Origin: CAZVIK01 sp964627045
GTDB taxonomy: Bacteria > Acidobacteriota > Terriglobia > Bryobacterales > Bryobacteraceae
Assembly: GCA_964627045.1 (NCBI GenBank)
Contig: CAZVIK010000009.1
Location: 1 to 39,490, forward strand
Reading direction: 5' to 3'
DNA: 39,490 nucleotides
Position numbers and translations under genes: made by a program. The notes beneath the pieces were generated by a model. The model was not told the origin of the DNA. It was given only the letters and a program-made list of their open reading frames with translations, and did no database searches. Below are positions 18,402 through 27,601 of this stretch, piece by piece (the first letter of the stretch is position 1; the number at the start of each line of letters is the position of its first letter).

Positions 18402-19430
18402 TCTGAGTGCAACTTACCTTGGACTGAAGCTGAAGAACCCGGTGGTGGTGGCACCCACGCCGCTTACCGAAAACGTCGGCAACATCCTCCGGATGGAGGA
18501 TGCCGGGGCCGGGGCGGTGATCCTGCACTCGCTGTTCGAGGAACAGATCGTCATTGAAAGCCAGCACCTGGACTCGACTCTGTCGGCCGGCACGGAGAGC
18601 TTCGCCGAATCACTCTCCTACTTCCCGGATATGACCCACTACAACCTCGGCACCGAGGGTGCCGTGTATATCATCCGTATGGCAAACCTGCCGGTTAACA
18701 TACCCTACTCCCCCCCCCNNNNNNNNNNATCGTCGCCAGCCTGAACGGCGTGTCGACGGGCGGGTGGATCCGCTACGCCAAGGAGATGGAGCAGGCCGGG
18801 GCGGACGCTCTGGAGCTGAACATCTTTTTCGTGGCCAATGATCCGAAGCTGTCGAGCGAACAGGTCGAGGAGATGTACACCAGCCTGGTGAGCCACGTGA
18901 AGGCCAGCGTGCGCATCCCGGTGGCCGTGAAGCTGGCGCCGTTTTTCAGCTCCATGGCGCACATGAGCCAGCTTCTCGACAAGGCCGGCGCCGACGGGTT
19001 GGTGCTGTTCAACCGCTTCTACCAGCCGGACATCGACCTGGACACGCGCGACGTCAAGACGACGCTCTCGCTGAGTTCGCCCTACGAACTGTTGCTGCGC
19101 ATCCACTGGGTGGCGACGCTCTACGGGCAGGTGAAGGCGGACATGGCGATCACCGGCGGGGTGCACTCGGCGCAGGACGTGCTGAAATCGATGATGGCCG
19201 GTGCGAAGGTGGCCATGATCGCCTCGGCCATCCTCAAGAACGGCATTCCACACATCGACAAGGTCCTGCGCGACCTCCGAACCTGGATGGAGGAGAACGA
19301 GTACGAGTCCATCCGGCAGATGCAGGGCAGCATGAGCCGGCAGAACGTCGCCGATCCGGGCGCGTTTAGCCGGGCGAATTACATGAAGGTGCTCAGCTCG
19401 TACGCGGTACGGGACGCCGCCAAGCTCTAG
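18394..19430 (+). CDS. Dihydroorotate dehydrogenase-like protein (interrupted by an assembly gap)
   Basis: TIM-barrel flavoprotein of the class 1 DHOD-like type that commonly follows PFOR genes. The first part reads MVDLSATYLGLKLKNPVVVA, then GAGAVILHSLFEEQIVIES. The second part reads IVASLNGVSTGGWIRYAKEM, DALELNIFF, VAVKLAPFFSSMAHMSQLLD, GLVLFNRFYQPDIDL and MSRQNVADPGAFSRANYMKV. The frame changes by two across a ten-N gap. Deleting 18706-18728 (13 odd bases plus the Ns) restores ...VNIPIVASLNG... in frame, giving ~337 residues, the family norm. True DHOD activity is uncertain because this subfamily is not shown to act in pyrimidine synthesis. The start overlaps nifJ by 8 bp. Confidence 0.9.
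18706..18728. other. Scaffold gap with spurious flanking bases
   Basis: Ten Ns (18719-18728) are preceded by TACT and nine Cs, which code for nothing in the family. Removing all 23 bases joins codons ...AAC ATA CCC and ATC GTC GCC in the same frame and recreates a conserved DHOD-like strand. No genuine DNA appears to be missing. Confidence 0.8.
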
Positions 19431-19444
19431 AATCGAATCTGATC

Positions 19445-19481
19445 GCCGCCGGTTCCCTGCCAGGAGCCGGCGGCTTTTTTT
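19445..19481 (+). terminator. Rho-independent terminator of nifJ-DHOD
   Basis: A 12-bp stem (left arm 19445-19456, right arm 19463-19474, one G-U pair) with loop CTGCCA is followed by seven Ts (19475-19481). It lies 15 bp after the DHOD-like stop codon. The T-run is on the plus strand only, so it ends the nifJ operon and not the convergent signalling operon. Confidence 0.92.
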
Positions 19482-19515
19482 GTGTCCGCGCGGGTCTCGC
19501 GCTGGCGCCACGCGA

Positions 19516-20688
19516 TCAGGCCTCTACGGCCGTCAGCACGGGCGCCGTCAACCGTTCGGCCAGCGTGCGGAGGTTGTCGGCGGCTAGGCTCTCTTCTTCG
19601 GCGACGACCAAGGGCGTTCCCTTCCGGCAACAGGTCTCCAGTGCCTCGGCCGCCGGAGGGACCACGCTGACCACCGGGACCCCGAGGCCTTCGGCCGCCT
19701 GCGTCGCAGACACGAAGCCGGACATTGGGTTCTTGGTCACCAGAACCGCCGCCAGGGAGTTGCGATCCAGTCCCCATTCGAGTATCAGCGAGACCAGGTT
19801 CCGCCCCGCGGCGATTCCCACGGGACTGCGTTCGGTGACGACCAGAAACGGGTCGCACAGCCGCGCCGCGACCTGGGTGATGGCCGATGGCATCCCCGGC
19901 AAGTCCAGGAGGACGAATGCGAAAGACTCGGCCGCCGCGCGCACCAGCGCTTCAACCCGCGCGGCGTCGGGCTCGACAAACCGCTCCGGCTCCTGCGGTG
20001 CGAACAGGAGCTGGGCGCCCCACTCGGCGGCCACCATCCGTTTGCGCAATTCCGTGGAGGCGATTTCGCCGGGTTCGAGCGCCAAAAGGTCGGCCAGGTC
20101 GCGCCGGGGAGTCATCTGCAGTTGCAGGCTGAACCCAGCCCGATAGGGACTGAGTTCGATCGCCGCCACCGTCTTCGATTGCCGGGCGAGAGCGGCCGCG
20201 ACGTTGAGCACGCTGGTCGTGGTCCCGGAGCCGCCCCGCGCGCCCATCCAACCGATGGTTTTGCCGGCCTTCGCTCCCCCGCCCTGCCCCAGCATCTGGC
20301 CGACAGCCTTGGCACGCTCAACGGCGAATCGAAGCACCCGCAGGAGCGAGGCGGCGTCGACCGAGCCCTTGACGAGGTAGTCCTGCGCGCCGCGCGCGAC
20401 CGCGCTCAGGGCCAGATCTTCGTCGTCCAGCCCGGTGAGTACCACCACGGGCAGGCGCGGGGCCGCGCGATGCAACCGGTCGAAGGTGTCCAAGCCCCTG
20501 CTGTCGGGCAGAGAGAGATCCAGAATCACGGCGTCGAATTGCCTTTCCTCCAGGGCCGTCACTCCGGTCGAGAGCCGGCCGGCACATTCCAGAGCCACCC
20601 CGGGAGGGCCGGCGTTCGAGAGCAGTTCGCGCAACAGCCGCGCGTCGCCGGGGTTGTCTTCGATGAGTAGAACGTTGATGCGTTGCAT
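19516..20688 (-). CDS. Receiver domain fused to a CpaE/TadZ-like MinD-family domain
   Basis: The ~390-residue product has an N-terminal REC domain (residues ~3-120: INVLLIEDNPGDARLLRELL, phosphoacceptor in AVILDLSLPDSRG, VVVLTGLDD, QDYLVKGSV). It is joined to a MinD/ParA-type domain (TIGWMGARGGSGTTTSVLNV onward, with FVLLDLPGMPSA). Both lysines of the deviant Walker A (KGGxGKT) are replaced (RGGSGTT), as in CpaE/TadZ-type proteins with weak or no ATPase activity. The likely role is localisation of a partner at a pole or in a pilus-like system, controlled by phosphorylation. I prefer the ATG at 20688 because AGGGAG lies ten bases upstream. An ATG at 20697 is too close to that SD. Confidence 0.85.
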   Translation of the reverse strand: MQRINVLLIEDNPGDARLLRELLSNAGPPGVALECAGRLSTGVTALEERQFDAVILDLSLPDSRGLDTFDRLHRAAPRLPVVVLTGLDDEDLALSAVARGAQDYLVKGSVDAASLLRVLRFAVERAKAVGQMLGQGGGAKAGKTIGWMGARGGSGTTTSVLNVAAALARQSKTVAAIELSPYRAGFSLQLQMTPRRDLADLLALEPGEIASTELRKRMVAAEWGAQLLFAPQEPERFVEPDAARVEALVRAAAESFAFVLLDLPGMPSAITQVAARLCDPFLVVTERSPVGIAAGRNLVSLILEWGLDRNSLAAVLVTKNPMSGFVSATQAAEGLGVPVVSVVPPAAEALETCCRKGTPLVVAEEESLAADNLRTLAERLTAPVLTAVEA

Positions 20689-20704
20689 ATCGAACATGCT
20701 CCCT

Positions 20705-21136
20705 CTAGGGCAGGTTGGCCACCCTCAGCCAGAATTCGCATAGTGTGTTGACGGCCGCCCGCAGTTCCTGAAAACCCAGCGGCTTGGTTATGACAGCGTT
20801 GGCGTGCCGCGTATAGGCGTCCATCACGTCCTGCGCCGCCTCCGAACTGGTGAGCACCAGAACGGGAATGTGCGCGGTGGCGGGGTCCGCGCGGATCTCC
20901 TCCAGGATTTCGATTCCGCTCTTCTTCGGCATTCTCAGATCCAACAGGATCAGATTCGGGCCGTCGCCGGATTGGACCGACTCGCGCAACCGGCCGGCCG
21001 CCAAGGTACTGTCGGTCACCGCGCGCACGTCGACACCCTCCACAGCAGCCTGGAGCGCCTGCGTGACGAGCCGCACATCGCCAACGTTGTCGTCGATCAG
21101 AAGCACTCTCGGCGAGCGATGAAGCCAACGGGTCAC
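20705..21136 (-). CDS. Single-domain response regulator (Rcp1/CheY-like)
   Basis: The 143-residue product is one REC domain. The acidic pair is in RVLLIDDNVGDVRLVTQAL, the phosphoacceptor Asp is in LILLDLRMPKKSGIEILEEI, Thr/Ser is in VLVLTSSEA and Lys is in VITKPLGFQEL. The MPKKSG and 'DPATAHIPVLVLT' wording is typical of Rcp1-type receivers that pair with phytochrome-like or PAS kinases. GTG start at 21136, overlapping the kinase stop as GTGA, so it is coupled to the kinase. No output domain, so it acts through protein contacts, possibly by handing phosphate on to the receiver-CpaE protein downstream. Confidence 0.92.
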   Translation of the reverse strand: MTRWLHRSPRVLLIDDNVGDVRLVTQALQAAVEGVDVRAVTDSTLAAGRLRESVQSGDGPNLILLDLRMPKKSGIEILEEIRADPATAHIPVLVLTSSEAAQDVMDAYTRHANAVITKPLGFQELRAAVNTLCEFWLRVANLP

Positions 21137-22704
21137 ACGCCGTTCTCCGGCGCGGCGGGGAGGCTGAAATGAAACGTCGCGCCCTTACCCAGTTCTGAGT
21201 CCAGCCAAATCCGCCCGCCGTGGCGTTCCACGATCTTCTTGCAGATCGTCAGGCCGATTCCCGTGCCGGCGTACTCCTGCACCGAGTGCAGCCGCTGAAA
21301 CAGCCCGAAGACGGTTTCGGCGTACTGCGGTTCGATGCCAATTCCGTTATCGGCGACCGAAAACCACCACTCGCGCCCGGACTCTCGGGCCTCGACACGC
21401 ACCACAGGCGGGGCCGGACCACGGAACTTGATGCTGTTTCCAATGAGGTTCTGGAACACCTGCGTCAATTGCACGGGATCCGCGCGAACCACGGGCATGG
21501 CGTCGTGCGTCACCGAGGCGCCACTCTCCGAGATGGCGGCGCGAAGATTGGTAAGCGCCCGGGATAGAGCCTCGCCAGAGTCGGCGGCGGAGATCTCGCG
21601 CCCTCGTGTGGAGACGCGCGAATAGGCCAGCAGGTCGCGGATCAGCGACTGCATCCGCGTCACGCCGTCGGTGATATAGGCGATGAACTCGTCGGCGTCG
21701 GCATCCAGTCGCCCGCGGTATCGCTCGGCGAGCAGCCCCGTGTAGCAGGAGACCATGCGCAGCGGTTCCTGCAAGTCGTGCGAGGCGACGTAGGCGAAAT
21801 CCTCGAGGTCCTTGTTGGACCGGGCCAGTTCCTCGGCGCGGCGCGCCGATGCCTGTTCGGTTTCCACAGCGCCGGTGATGTCCACGGTGAATCCGCGCAG
21901 CAGCCTCGGCCGGGAGGAATGTCCAAGACTGGTGATGATGCTACGCATCCATACCGTGCGTCCGCCAGCAGCGCGCACGCGGTGCCGCAGGTCCTGGTCG
22001 CGGGCCGGCAATAGGGCGTCGGACAACGCCTGGCGCACCTGCTGGCGGTCGTCGGGGTGGATGCAGCGCATCCAGGCGGAGAACTCGCAATCGCCGTTGT
22101 GCGTGTAGCCCAACAGTTCGGTCAACTGCGGCCCGAGATAGGTGAACCGCCAGTCGGCCGGGTCGAGTTCCCAGGGGATCGCCCGCACTGTCTCCACCAG
22201 ACGCTGGTAGTACTCTTTGCTGCGGCGCAGTTCCGCCTCGGCCCGCCTTTCTTGCGCGCGCAGCACCCGTTCCATTAACGCACGGGCGATGGCCGGGCCA
22301 AGACGCCCGAGCCGGTCTTTCAGCAGGTAGTTTGCCGCGCCCTGCTTGATGCACTCGGCCGCCGTCTCCTCTTGCATCGTCCCGGAGACCACGATGAGCG
22401 GCGTGTCCAAGCCCCGTTCATGCAGGTGGCCGAGGACGTGCATCGCGGTGAATCCCGGCAACGTGTAGTCGCTGAGGACCACGTCGAAGTCCTCACCGAG
22501 GGCGGCCAAAAAGTCCCGTTCGTTGTCCACCCGGCGGCAGACGGCGTGCGGCCAGGTACGCCGGAGTTCCTGTTCGACCAGGCCGTAGTCCCGGGCGCTC
22601 GCTTCCAGGATCAGGATTCGGATGTGCGCTTCCACCTGCGGGTCGCCTCGGGCGGCGAGGGGACTCCTCCTCAGGTCTACATCGGCGGGACCCGCGTGCG
22701 GCAT
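21133..22704 (-). CDS. Histidine kinase with N-terminal receiver and PAS domains
   Basis: The ~523-residue product begins with a REC domain (HIRILILEASARDYGLVEQE, phosphoacceptor in FDVVLSDYTLPGFTA, then NYLLKDRL). Next is a PAS domain with PAC (EYYQRLVETVRAIPWELDPA, WMRCIHPDDRQQV). The transmitter has the H-box AYVASHDLQEPLRMVS, N-box FQNLIGNSIKF, G1 VADNGIGIEP and G2 GTGIGLTICKKIVERHGG. No TM segment, so it is cytoplasmic. The start is uncertain: ATG at 22704 or GTG at 22635, the latter just before the receiver domain. First gene of a three-gene signalling operon, divergent from the CBM9/DUF5916 gene. Confidence 0.9.
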   Translation of the reverse strand: MPHAGPADVDLRRSPLAARGDPQVEAHIRILILEASARDYGLVEQELRRTWPHAVCRRVDNERDFLAALGEDFDVVLSDYTLPGFTAMHVLGHLHERGLDTPLIVVSGTMQEETAAECIKQGAANYLLKDRLGRLGPAIARALMERVLRAQERRAEAELRRSKEYYQRLVETVRAIPWELDPADWRFTYLGPQLTELLGYTHNGDCEFSAWMRCIHPDDRQQVRQALSDALLPARDQDLRHRVRAAGGRTVWMRSIITSLGHSSRPRLLRGFTVDITGAVETEQASARRAEELARSNKDLEDFAYVASHDLQEPLRMVSCYTGLLAERYRGRLDADADEFIAYITDGVTRMQSLIRDLLAYSRVSTRGREISAADSGEALSRALTNLRAAISESGASVTHDAMPVVRADPVQLTQVFQNLIGNSIKFRGPAPPVVRVEARESGREWWFSVADNGIGIEPQYAETVFGLFQRLHSVQEYAGTGIGLTICKKIVERHGGRIWLDSELGKGATFHFSLPAAPENGV

Positions 22705-22816
22705 GAGACCTGTATGCACCGCCCGGCGAACCGGGGGCCACCCCGGGCCGTATAATCGGATGGTGCCCCGCCGCCGGACGTCCCGCCAGAGGCGGCCGCT
22801 GGGTGAAGAGGTCTCC

Positions 22817-25137
22817 ATGATACGGATTCTTGCCGCCATACTACTGTGTTCACTCGGCAGTCCTGGGCTTCTGCTCGCGCAGCAGACGGTTATCGACGAA
22901 CAGATGCGGGTCTTGAAAATCCCCCGCGTCACCCGTCCGCCTAAACTGGACGACTTTTTAAAAAATGTGGCCCGCGAAGCGGAGCTTGAGATCACCGACT
23001 TCCGCCAGTACAAGCCCGGCGACGGTGTGCCGGTGAGCCGACCCACGACCGCGTATCTGTCCTACGACTCCGACAACCTTTACGCCGTCTTCGTCTGCAA
23101 AGACGACCCCAAGCTGATCCGCGCCCGCATTGCCAAGCACGATCAGATCACCAGCGACGACCGCGTGTTCCTGAACATCGATACCTTCCGCGACCGTCGT
23201 CACGTGTATTTGTTCGACGTGAACCCTTACGGTGTGCAGAGTGACGGGAACGCCACCGATGGCGTCGAAGACGACGCCACCTGGGACACTCTCTGGCACA
23301 GTGAAGGAAGGCTGGTGGCCGACGGCTACATCGTTTGGGCCGCGATTCCCTTCAAGAGCATCCGTTTCTCGAACGCCGCCGAACAGCAGTGGGGGCTGGT
23401 GGTGGGGCGGATCATCATGCGGAACAACGAGTGGGCCACCTGGCCGCAGATCAGCCAACGCAAGACCGGCTGGGCGCAGCAAGCCGGCGACCTTGAGGGG
23501 CTTCGGGAGATCTCGCCGGGGCGCAACATTCAGCTCATTCCCTACGGGCTGTTCTCTCGAGCCAAGTACCTGGACACCCCGTCGGGAGCGCCGGCCCGTT
23601 TCGTGACCGAGAACGAGGGCCGTGTGGGCCTCGATGGCAAGCTCGTCCTAAAAGACGCCTATACGCTGGACCTAACCCTCAATCCGGACTTTAGCCAGGT
23701 GGAATCCGACGAGCCGCAGGTGACCGTGAATCAGCGGTACGAGGTCTTTTTTCCGGAAAAGCGCCCGTTCTTTCTGGAGAACGCGGGGTACTTCGCCACG
23801 CCGGTCCGGCTGTTCTTTTCACGCCGGATTGTGGACCCGTCGTTCGGCGCGCGGCTTACCAGCAAGATTGGAGGCTGGTCGCTCGGGGCGCTGTTGACCG
23901 ACGACCGTGCGCCGGGCCATAACGCGCCCGCTACGGACCGCTTCCACAAGGCTCACACGCCGATCGGCGTGGTGCGGCTGCAACGCGAATTCCGGCGCGC
24001 CGGACGCACCTCCACTCTCGGCGCCATGGCCACCAGCCGCGATTACGGCGACACCTACAACCGAATCTTCTCGATCGATACCCGGTGGCAGGCATTGCGG
24101 AACTGGATCTTCACGGGGCAGGCCATAAGCAGTAATACGCGGCTGGCGAACGGGCAGCGGCTGGCCGGACCCGGCTACTCCGCCTCGTGGCGGCACTACG
24201 GGCGGCACTTCGTGTCGACCACCAGTTACACGGATTTCAGCCCGAACTTCCGCAGCCAGCTTGGGTTCATCCGCCGGGTCGACATCCGCCAGGCCAGTCA
24301 GGACCTGGGCTATATCTGGCGGCCGAAAAGCGGCGTCATCCAGAGCATCGGCCCGGTGTTCAGCTACTACTCCTACCACGACCACAAAGGCCGAATGACC
24401 GACTGGAACGTGAGTCCCGAATTGCGGATCACGGCGGTGCGCGGGACGCAGTTCTCCTGGGAGTACGAGACCAGCTACGAATACTACAATGGCTCCGGCT
24501 TCCGGCAGCACGCCCACGAAGCCGCTTACCAGACGGAGTGGTTCCGCTGGCTGACGGTGTCCGGGGAACTCAACATCGGCGACGGGATCAACTATAAGCC
24601 GGCCAAGGGGCTCGCGCCCTTCACCGGGAAGGCTAGTCAGGTTTCTACGACGGTCACCCTCCGCCCCGGCGCCCGGCTGCAACTGGATGAGACGTATATC
24701 TACAGCAGCCTGCGCACGGGCACGAAATCGCTCTTGCCGGGTGTAGCGGAAGGAACGGCNNNNNNNNNNTCCCCTTTCCCCCATGCCAAACGTAAAGATT
24801 TGCGGAAGGAACGGCGGTCTTCAACAACCACCTGATCCGCTCCAAGGCGAACTACCAGTTCTCGCGGCGGCTCGGGCTGCGCCTGATTCTCGACTACAAT
24901 TCGGTGCTTCCGAACCCGAGCCTGGCGGCGCTGGAGAAGGAAAAGCGCATCGGCGTAGACGCGCTGGTGACTTACATGCTCAATCCGGGAACGGCGCTCT
25001 ATGTGGGATATACGGATCTTTATGAAAACTACGGCCTGAATCCGCTGGAATCGCCCGAGTTGTACCGCACCAGCCGTCCCGACCTGAATACAGGCCGTCA
25101 GTTCTTCGTGAAGCTGAGCTATCTGTTGCGGTTCTGA
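22817..25137 (+). CDS. CBM9-like / DUF5916 outer-membrane protein (interrupted by an assembly artefact)
   Basis: Signal peptide MIRILAAILLCSLGSPGLLL ends near residue 22, and a GAGG-type SD precedes the ATG at 22817. Residues ~30-215 look like the DOMON/CBM9 sandwich of this family (PPKLDDFLKN, TTAYLSYDSDNLYAVFVCKD, RVFLNIDTFRDRRHVYLFDV, YIVWAAIPFKSIRF). The rest is a DUF5916 beta-barrel (LNPDFSQVESDEPQVTVNQR, FFPEKRPFFLENAGYF, many alternating strands, final aromatic ...KLSYLLRF). The frame breaks at a ten-N gap flanked by a 14-bp direct repeat. Deleting 56 bp restores one ORF of ~754 residues. Probably an outer-membrane protein for a carbohydrate or peptide ligand, but function is unproven. 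Confidence 0.88.
24746..24815. repeat. 14-bp duplication around an N gap (assembly misjoin)
   Basis: GCGGAAGGAACGGC occurs at 24746-24759 and again at 24802-24815. Between them are ten Ns (24760-24769) and 32 bases that fit no part of the protein. Collapsing one copy plus the insert (56 bp) gives ...GVAEGTAVFNNHLIRSK... in frame across the join. The real gap length is therefore zero. Confidence 0.85.
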
Positions 25138-25182
25138 GGTTCGCCGGAGGGATCAGCGGCCGGGGGCGGCTCCAGGAAGTCC

Positions 25183-25259
25183 TGGGGTGGGTGGAGGGGT
25201 TCGAACCCTCGGCCACTGGAACCACAATCCAGCGCTCTACCAGCTGAGCTACACCCACC
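25183..25259 (-). tRNA. tRNA-His (anticodon GTG), CCA encoded
   Basis: On the minus strand the cloverleaf has the extra 5' G (G-1 at 25259) opposite discriminator C (25186), the hallmark of tRNA-His. The acceptor stem GTGGGTG pairs with CACCCAC. The D-arm is GCTC-AGCTGGTA-GAGC. The anticodon loop TTGTGGT has GTG at 25225-25223, and the T-arm is GAGGG-TTCGAAC-CCCTC. CCA (25185-25183) is genomically encoded. A -10-like TAAAAT lies ~9 bases upstream of the 5' end. No good -35 is seen. Confidence 0.97.
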
Positions 25260-25321
25260 GTGAACTTTTTCATTTTATCATGGCTGCGCGATGGCCCAGC
25301 GCGGAGCGGATGGGTCGCGGC

Positions 25322-26770
25322 TTACAGCCCCGCTTGCTTCCACAGCGCGTCCACGCGGCGCTTCACCTCGGCGGGCATGGCGAGCACATCCGGCCAGGGC
25401 CTTGTGAAGCCTTCCTCGGGCCATTTGCGTGTCGCGTCGACGCCCATTTTCGAACCCACATTGGGCAGCCGGCTGGAATGGTCCAGCGAATCGACCGGGC
25501 CCAGAACGAACTCGATATCGCGCTGCGGGTCGATGTTGTTGAGCGCCCTCCAGGCGACCTCGTTCACGTCTTGCACGTCCACATCCTCGTCCACCACGAC
25601 GATGCACTTGGTGAACATGGCCTGCCCCAGGCCCCAGATGGCATGCATCACCTTGCGGGCTTGCATGGGGTAGCTCTTGCGGATGGAGACCAGCATCAGA
25701 TTGTGGACCACGCCCTCAGCCGGCATGGAGATGTCGCGGATTTCCGGGATCTGCATGCGGATCAGCGGCAGGAAGATGCGCTCGATCGCCTTCCCCATGA
25801 AGTAATCCTCCATGGGCGGCGGGCCGACGATCGTGGCGTGGTAGACCGGGTCCTTGCGCTGGGTGACGCAGGTGATGTGGAACACCGGATACTGGTCTTC
25901 GAGCGAGTAGAAGCCCGTGTGATCGCCAAACGGGCCTTCCGTGCGCAACTCGCCCAGCTCCACGTAGCCTTCCAGGACGATTTCGGCGTTGGCAGGGACC
26001 TCCAGGTCCACGGTTTCGCAGCGCACCATTTCGACGGACCTGCCGCGGAGGAACCCGGCGATCATCATTTCGTCGATGTCCGGCGGCAGCGGGAGAATGG
26101 CCGAGTAGACGGTCGCCGGGTCCGCGCCAATGGCCACCGCCACGTCCATTCGCTTCGGTCCGCCTTCCTTCATCCGCCGCCGGTAGTGCTCCGCCCCCTG
26201 CTTGTGCGTCTGCCAGTGCATGCCCGTGGTGCGGTCGTCGTAAACCTGCATCCGGTACATGCCGCAGTTGCGCTTGCTAGTGTCCGGGTTCTTTGTGAAG
26301 ACCATCGGCAGGGTGATGAAGCGGCCGCCATCCTCGGGCCAGCATTTCAGGACGGGGTACTCGGTCAGCGAAAACCCGTCCCGCCGCACGACCTCCTTGC
26401 AAGGGCCGCTTGAGACCATCTTCGGGAAGAACGCGCTCATCTCCGCGAGCTTGGGCAGCATCTTAAGCTTCCCGACCAATCCCTCCGGCATGCGCATTTC
26501 CAGGTATTCCGAAATGCGGCCGGCCACGACGTCGAGCGAATCGACCTCCAGCGCGATCTCCATCTTCCGCATGCCAGCGAAGGCGTTCATCAACACGGGG
26601 ATGCGCGAGCCCTTCGGATTCTCAAACAACAGCGCGGGTCCGCCGCTCTTCACGGCGCGGTCGGCGAACTCAGTCATCTCCAGCACCGGGTCCACCTCGA
26701 AGGGGATTCGTCTCAACTCGCCCTGTCTCTCCAGGGCGGCGATGAACTCGCGCAAGTCGGCGTAGGCCAT
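25322..26770 (-). CDS. ubiD: UbiD-family prenylated-FMN decarboxylase
   Basis: The 482-residue product has the UbiD fold markers: DLREFIAALERQGELRRI, GPALLFENPKGSRIPVL, the cofactor/metal region NCGMYRMQVYDD then GMHWQTHKQGAEHYRR, and the catalytic acid block LRTEGPFGDHTGFYS. VYHATIVGPPPMEDYFMGKA and SKMGVDATRKWPEEGF follow. Enzymes of this family reversibly decarboxylate aromatic or unsaturated acids with prenyl-FMN. The substrate is likely a hydroxybenzoate or a menaquinone (futalosine route) precursor, but motifs do not decide. No ubiX is in the window. The ATG at 26770 is the family start. The open frame upstream is shadow of fabG. The tRNA-His lies 62 bp downstream. Confidence 0.93.
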   Translation of the reverse strand: MAYADLREFIAALERQGELRRIPFEVDPVLEMTEFADRAVKSGGPALLFENPKGSRIPVLMNAFAGMRKMEIALEVDSLDVVAGRISEYLEMRMPEGLVGKLKMLPKLAEMSAFFPKMVSSGPCKEVVRRDGFSLTEYPVLKCWPEDGGRFITLPMVFTKNPDTSKRNCGMYRMQVYDDRTTGMHWQTHKQGAEHYRRRMKEGGPKRMDVAVAIGADPATVYSAILPLPPDIDEMMIAGFLRGRSVEMVRCETVDLEVPANAEIVLEGYVELGELRTEGPFGDHTGFYSLEDQYPVFHITCVTQRKDPVYHATIVGPPPMEDYFMGKAIERIFLPLIRMQIPEIRDISMPAEGVVHNLMLVSIRKSYPMQARKVMHAIWGLGQAMFTKCIVVVDEDVDVQDVNEVAWRALNNIDPQRDIEFVLGPVDSLDHSSRLPNVGSKMGVDATRKWPEEGFTRPWPDVLAMPAEVKRRVDALWKQAGL

Positions 26771-26827
26771 GGAATGTCTCTTCTTTCTACTATGATTGAG
26801 GTTTAGCGCATTTTCCAAGGAGAAACC

Positions 26828-27562
26828 ATGCCCAATCGTGTTGCCTTCGTCACCGGCGCCAGCCGCGGAATCGGACGGGCCATCGCCCTCAGACTCTGCA
26901 AGTCGGGGCACGATATCGTCGTCGCCTCGCCCGAACTCGAGAACAACGAGGCGGTGGCGGCGGAGATCCGCGCCGCGGGTGCGAGGGCGATGACCCTGGA
27001 CTTCAACCTGACCTCGCTCGATTCGATCAAGCAGGGTGTTGCCGCCGCCATCAAGGAAATGGGCAAAATCGAGGTGCTGGTGAACAACGCCGGCATCACC
27101 AAGGACACCTTCGCGGTGCGCATGAAGCCGGAGGACTGGCAGATCGTGCTCCAGATCAACCTGAGCGGGGCGTTCTTCACGGCGCAGCAGGTGTTGATGG
27201 GCATGATGAAGCAGCGTTGGGGGCGAATCATCAACATCGCCTCCGTGGTGGGCCAGTCGGGAAACCCCGAGCAGGCCAACTACGTGGCGTCCAAGGCCGG
27301 CATCATCGGATTGACCAAGTCGCTGGCGCAGGAAGTCGGCAGCCGGAACATCACCGTGAACGCCGTCGCGCCTGGCTTCATTGAAACCGACATGACCGCG
27401 AAGTTGCCGCAAGAGGTCCGTGACCGGATGCTCGCGGGGGTTCCTCTGAAGCGCCCCGGACAAGCCGAAGACGTGGCCTCCGCCGTCAACTTCCTTGCAA
27501 GCGACGAGGCGTCCTACATCACCGGCCACGTCGTAAACGTCAACGGCGGGATGTATATGTAG
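26828..27562 (+). CDS. fabG: 3-oxoacyl-ACP reductase-type short-chain dehydrogenase FabG
   Basis: The 244-residue product is a classical SDR: cofactor motif TGASRGIG (residues 9-16), NNAG (86-89), active-site Asn111, Ser139, Tyr152 and Lys156 (NYVASKAG). The FabG-style ends are VAPGFIETDMTAKLP and YITGHVVNVNGGMYM, the latter nearly diagnostic of FabG. It reduces 3-oxoacyl-ACP in fatty-acid elongation. Strong SD AAGGAG seven bases before the ATG. Divergent from ubiD with a 57-bp gap. No acpP or fabF neighbour, so it may be an additional paralogue. Confidence 0.93.
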   Translation: MPNRVAFVTGASRGIGRAIALRLCKSGHDIVVASPELENNEAVAAEIRAAGARAMTLDFNLTSLDSIKQGVAAAIKEMGKIEVLVNNAGITKDTFAVRMKPEDWQIVLQINLSGAFFTAQQVLMGMMKQRWGRIINIASVVGQSGNPEQANYVASKAGIIGLTKSLAQEVGSRNITVNAVAPGFIETDMTAKLPQEVRDRMLAGVPLKRPGQAEDVASAVNFLASDEASYITGHVVNVNGGMYM

Positions 27563-27601
27563 CCGGGATCCGAGCAGCGGAAACCGGGCCCGGCAGCTAG
27601 A

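Noticed and set aside
26771..27529. Extended N-terminus for UbiD (frame open to 27529)
   Set aside because: It is antisense to fabG; UbiD sequence begins at the ATG at 26770.
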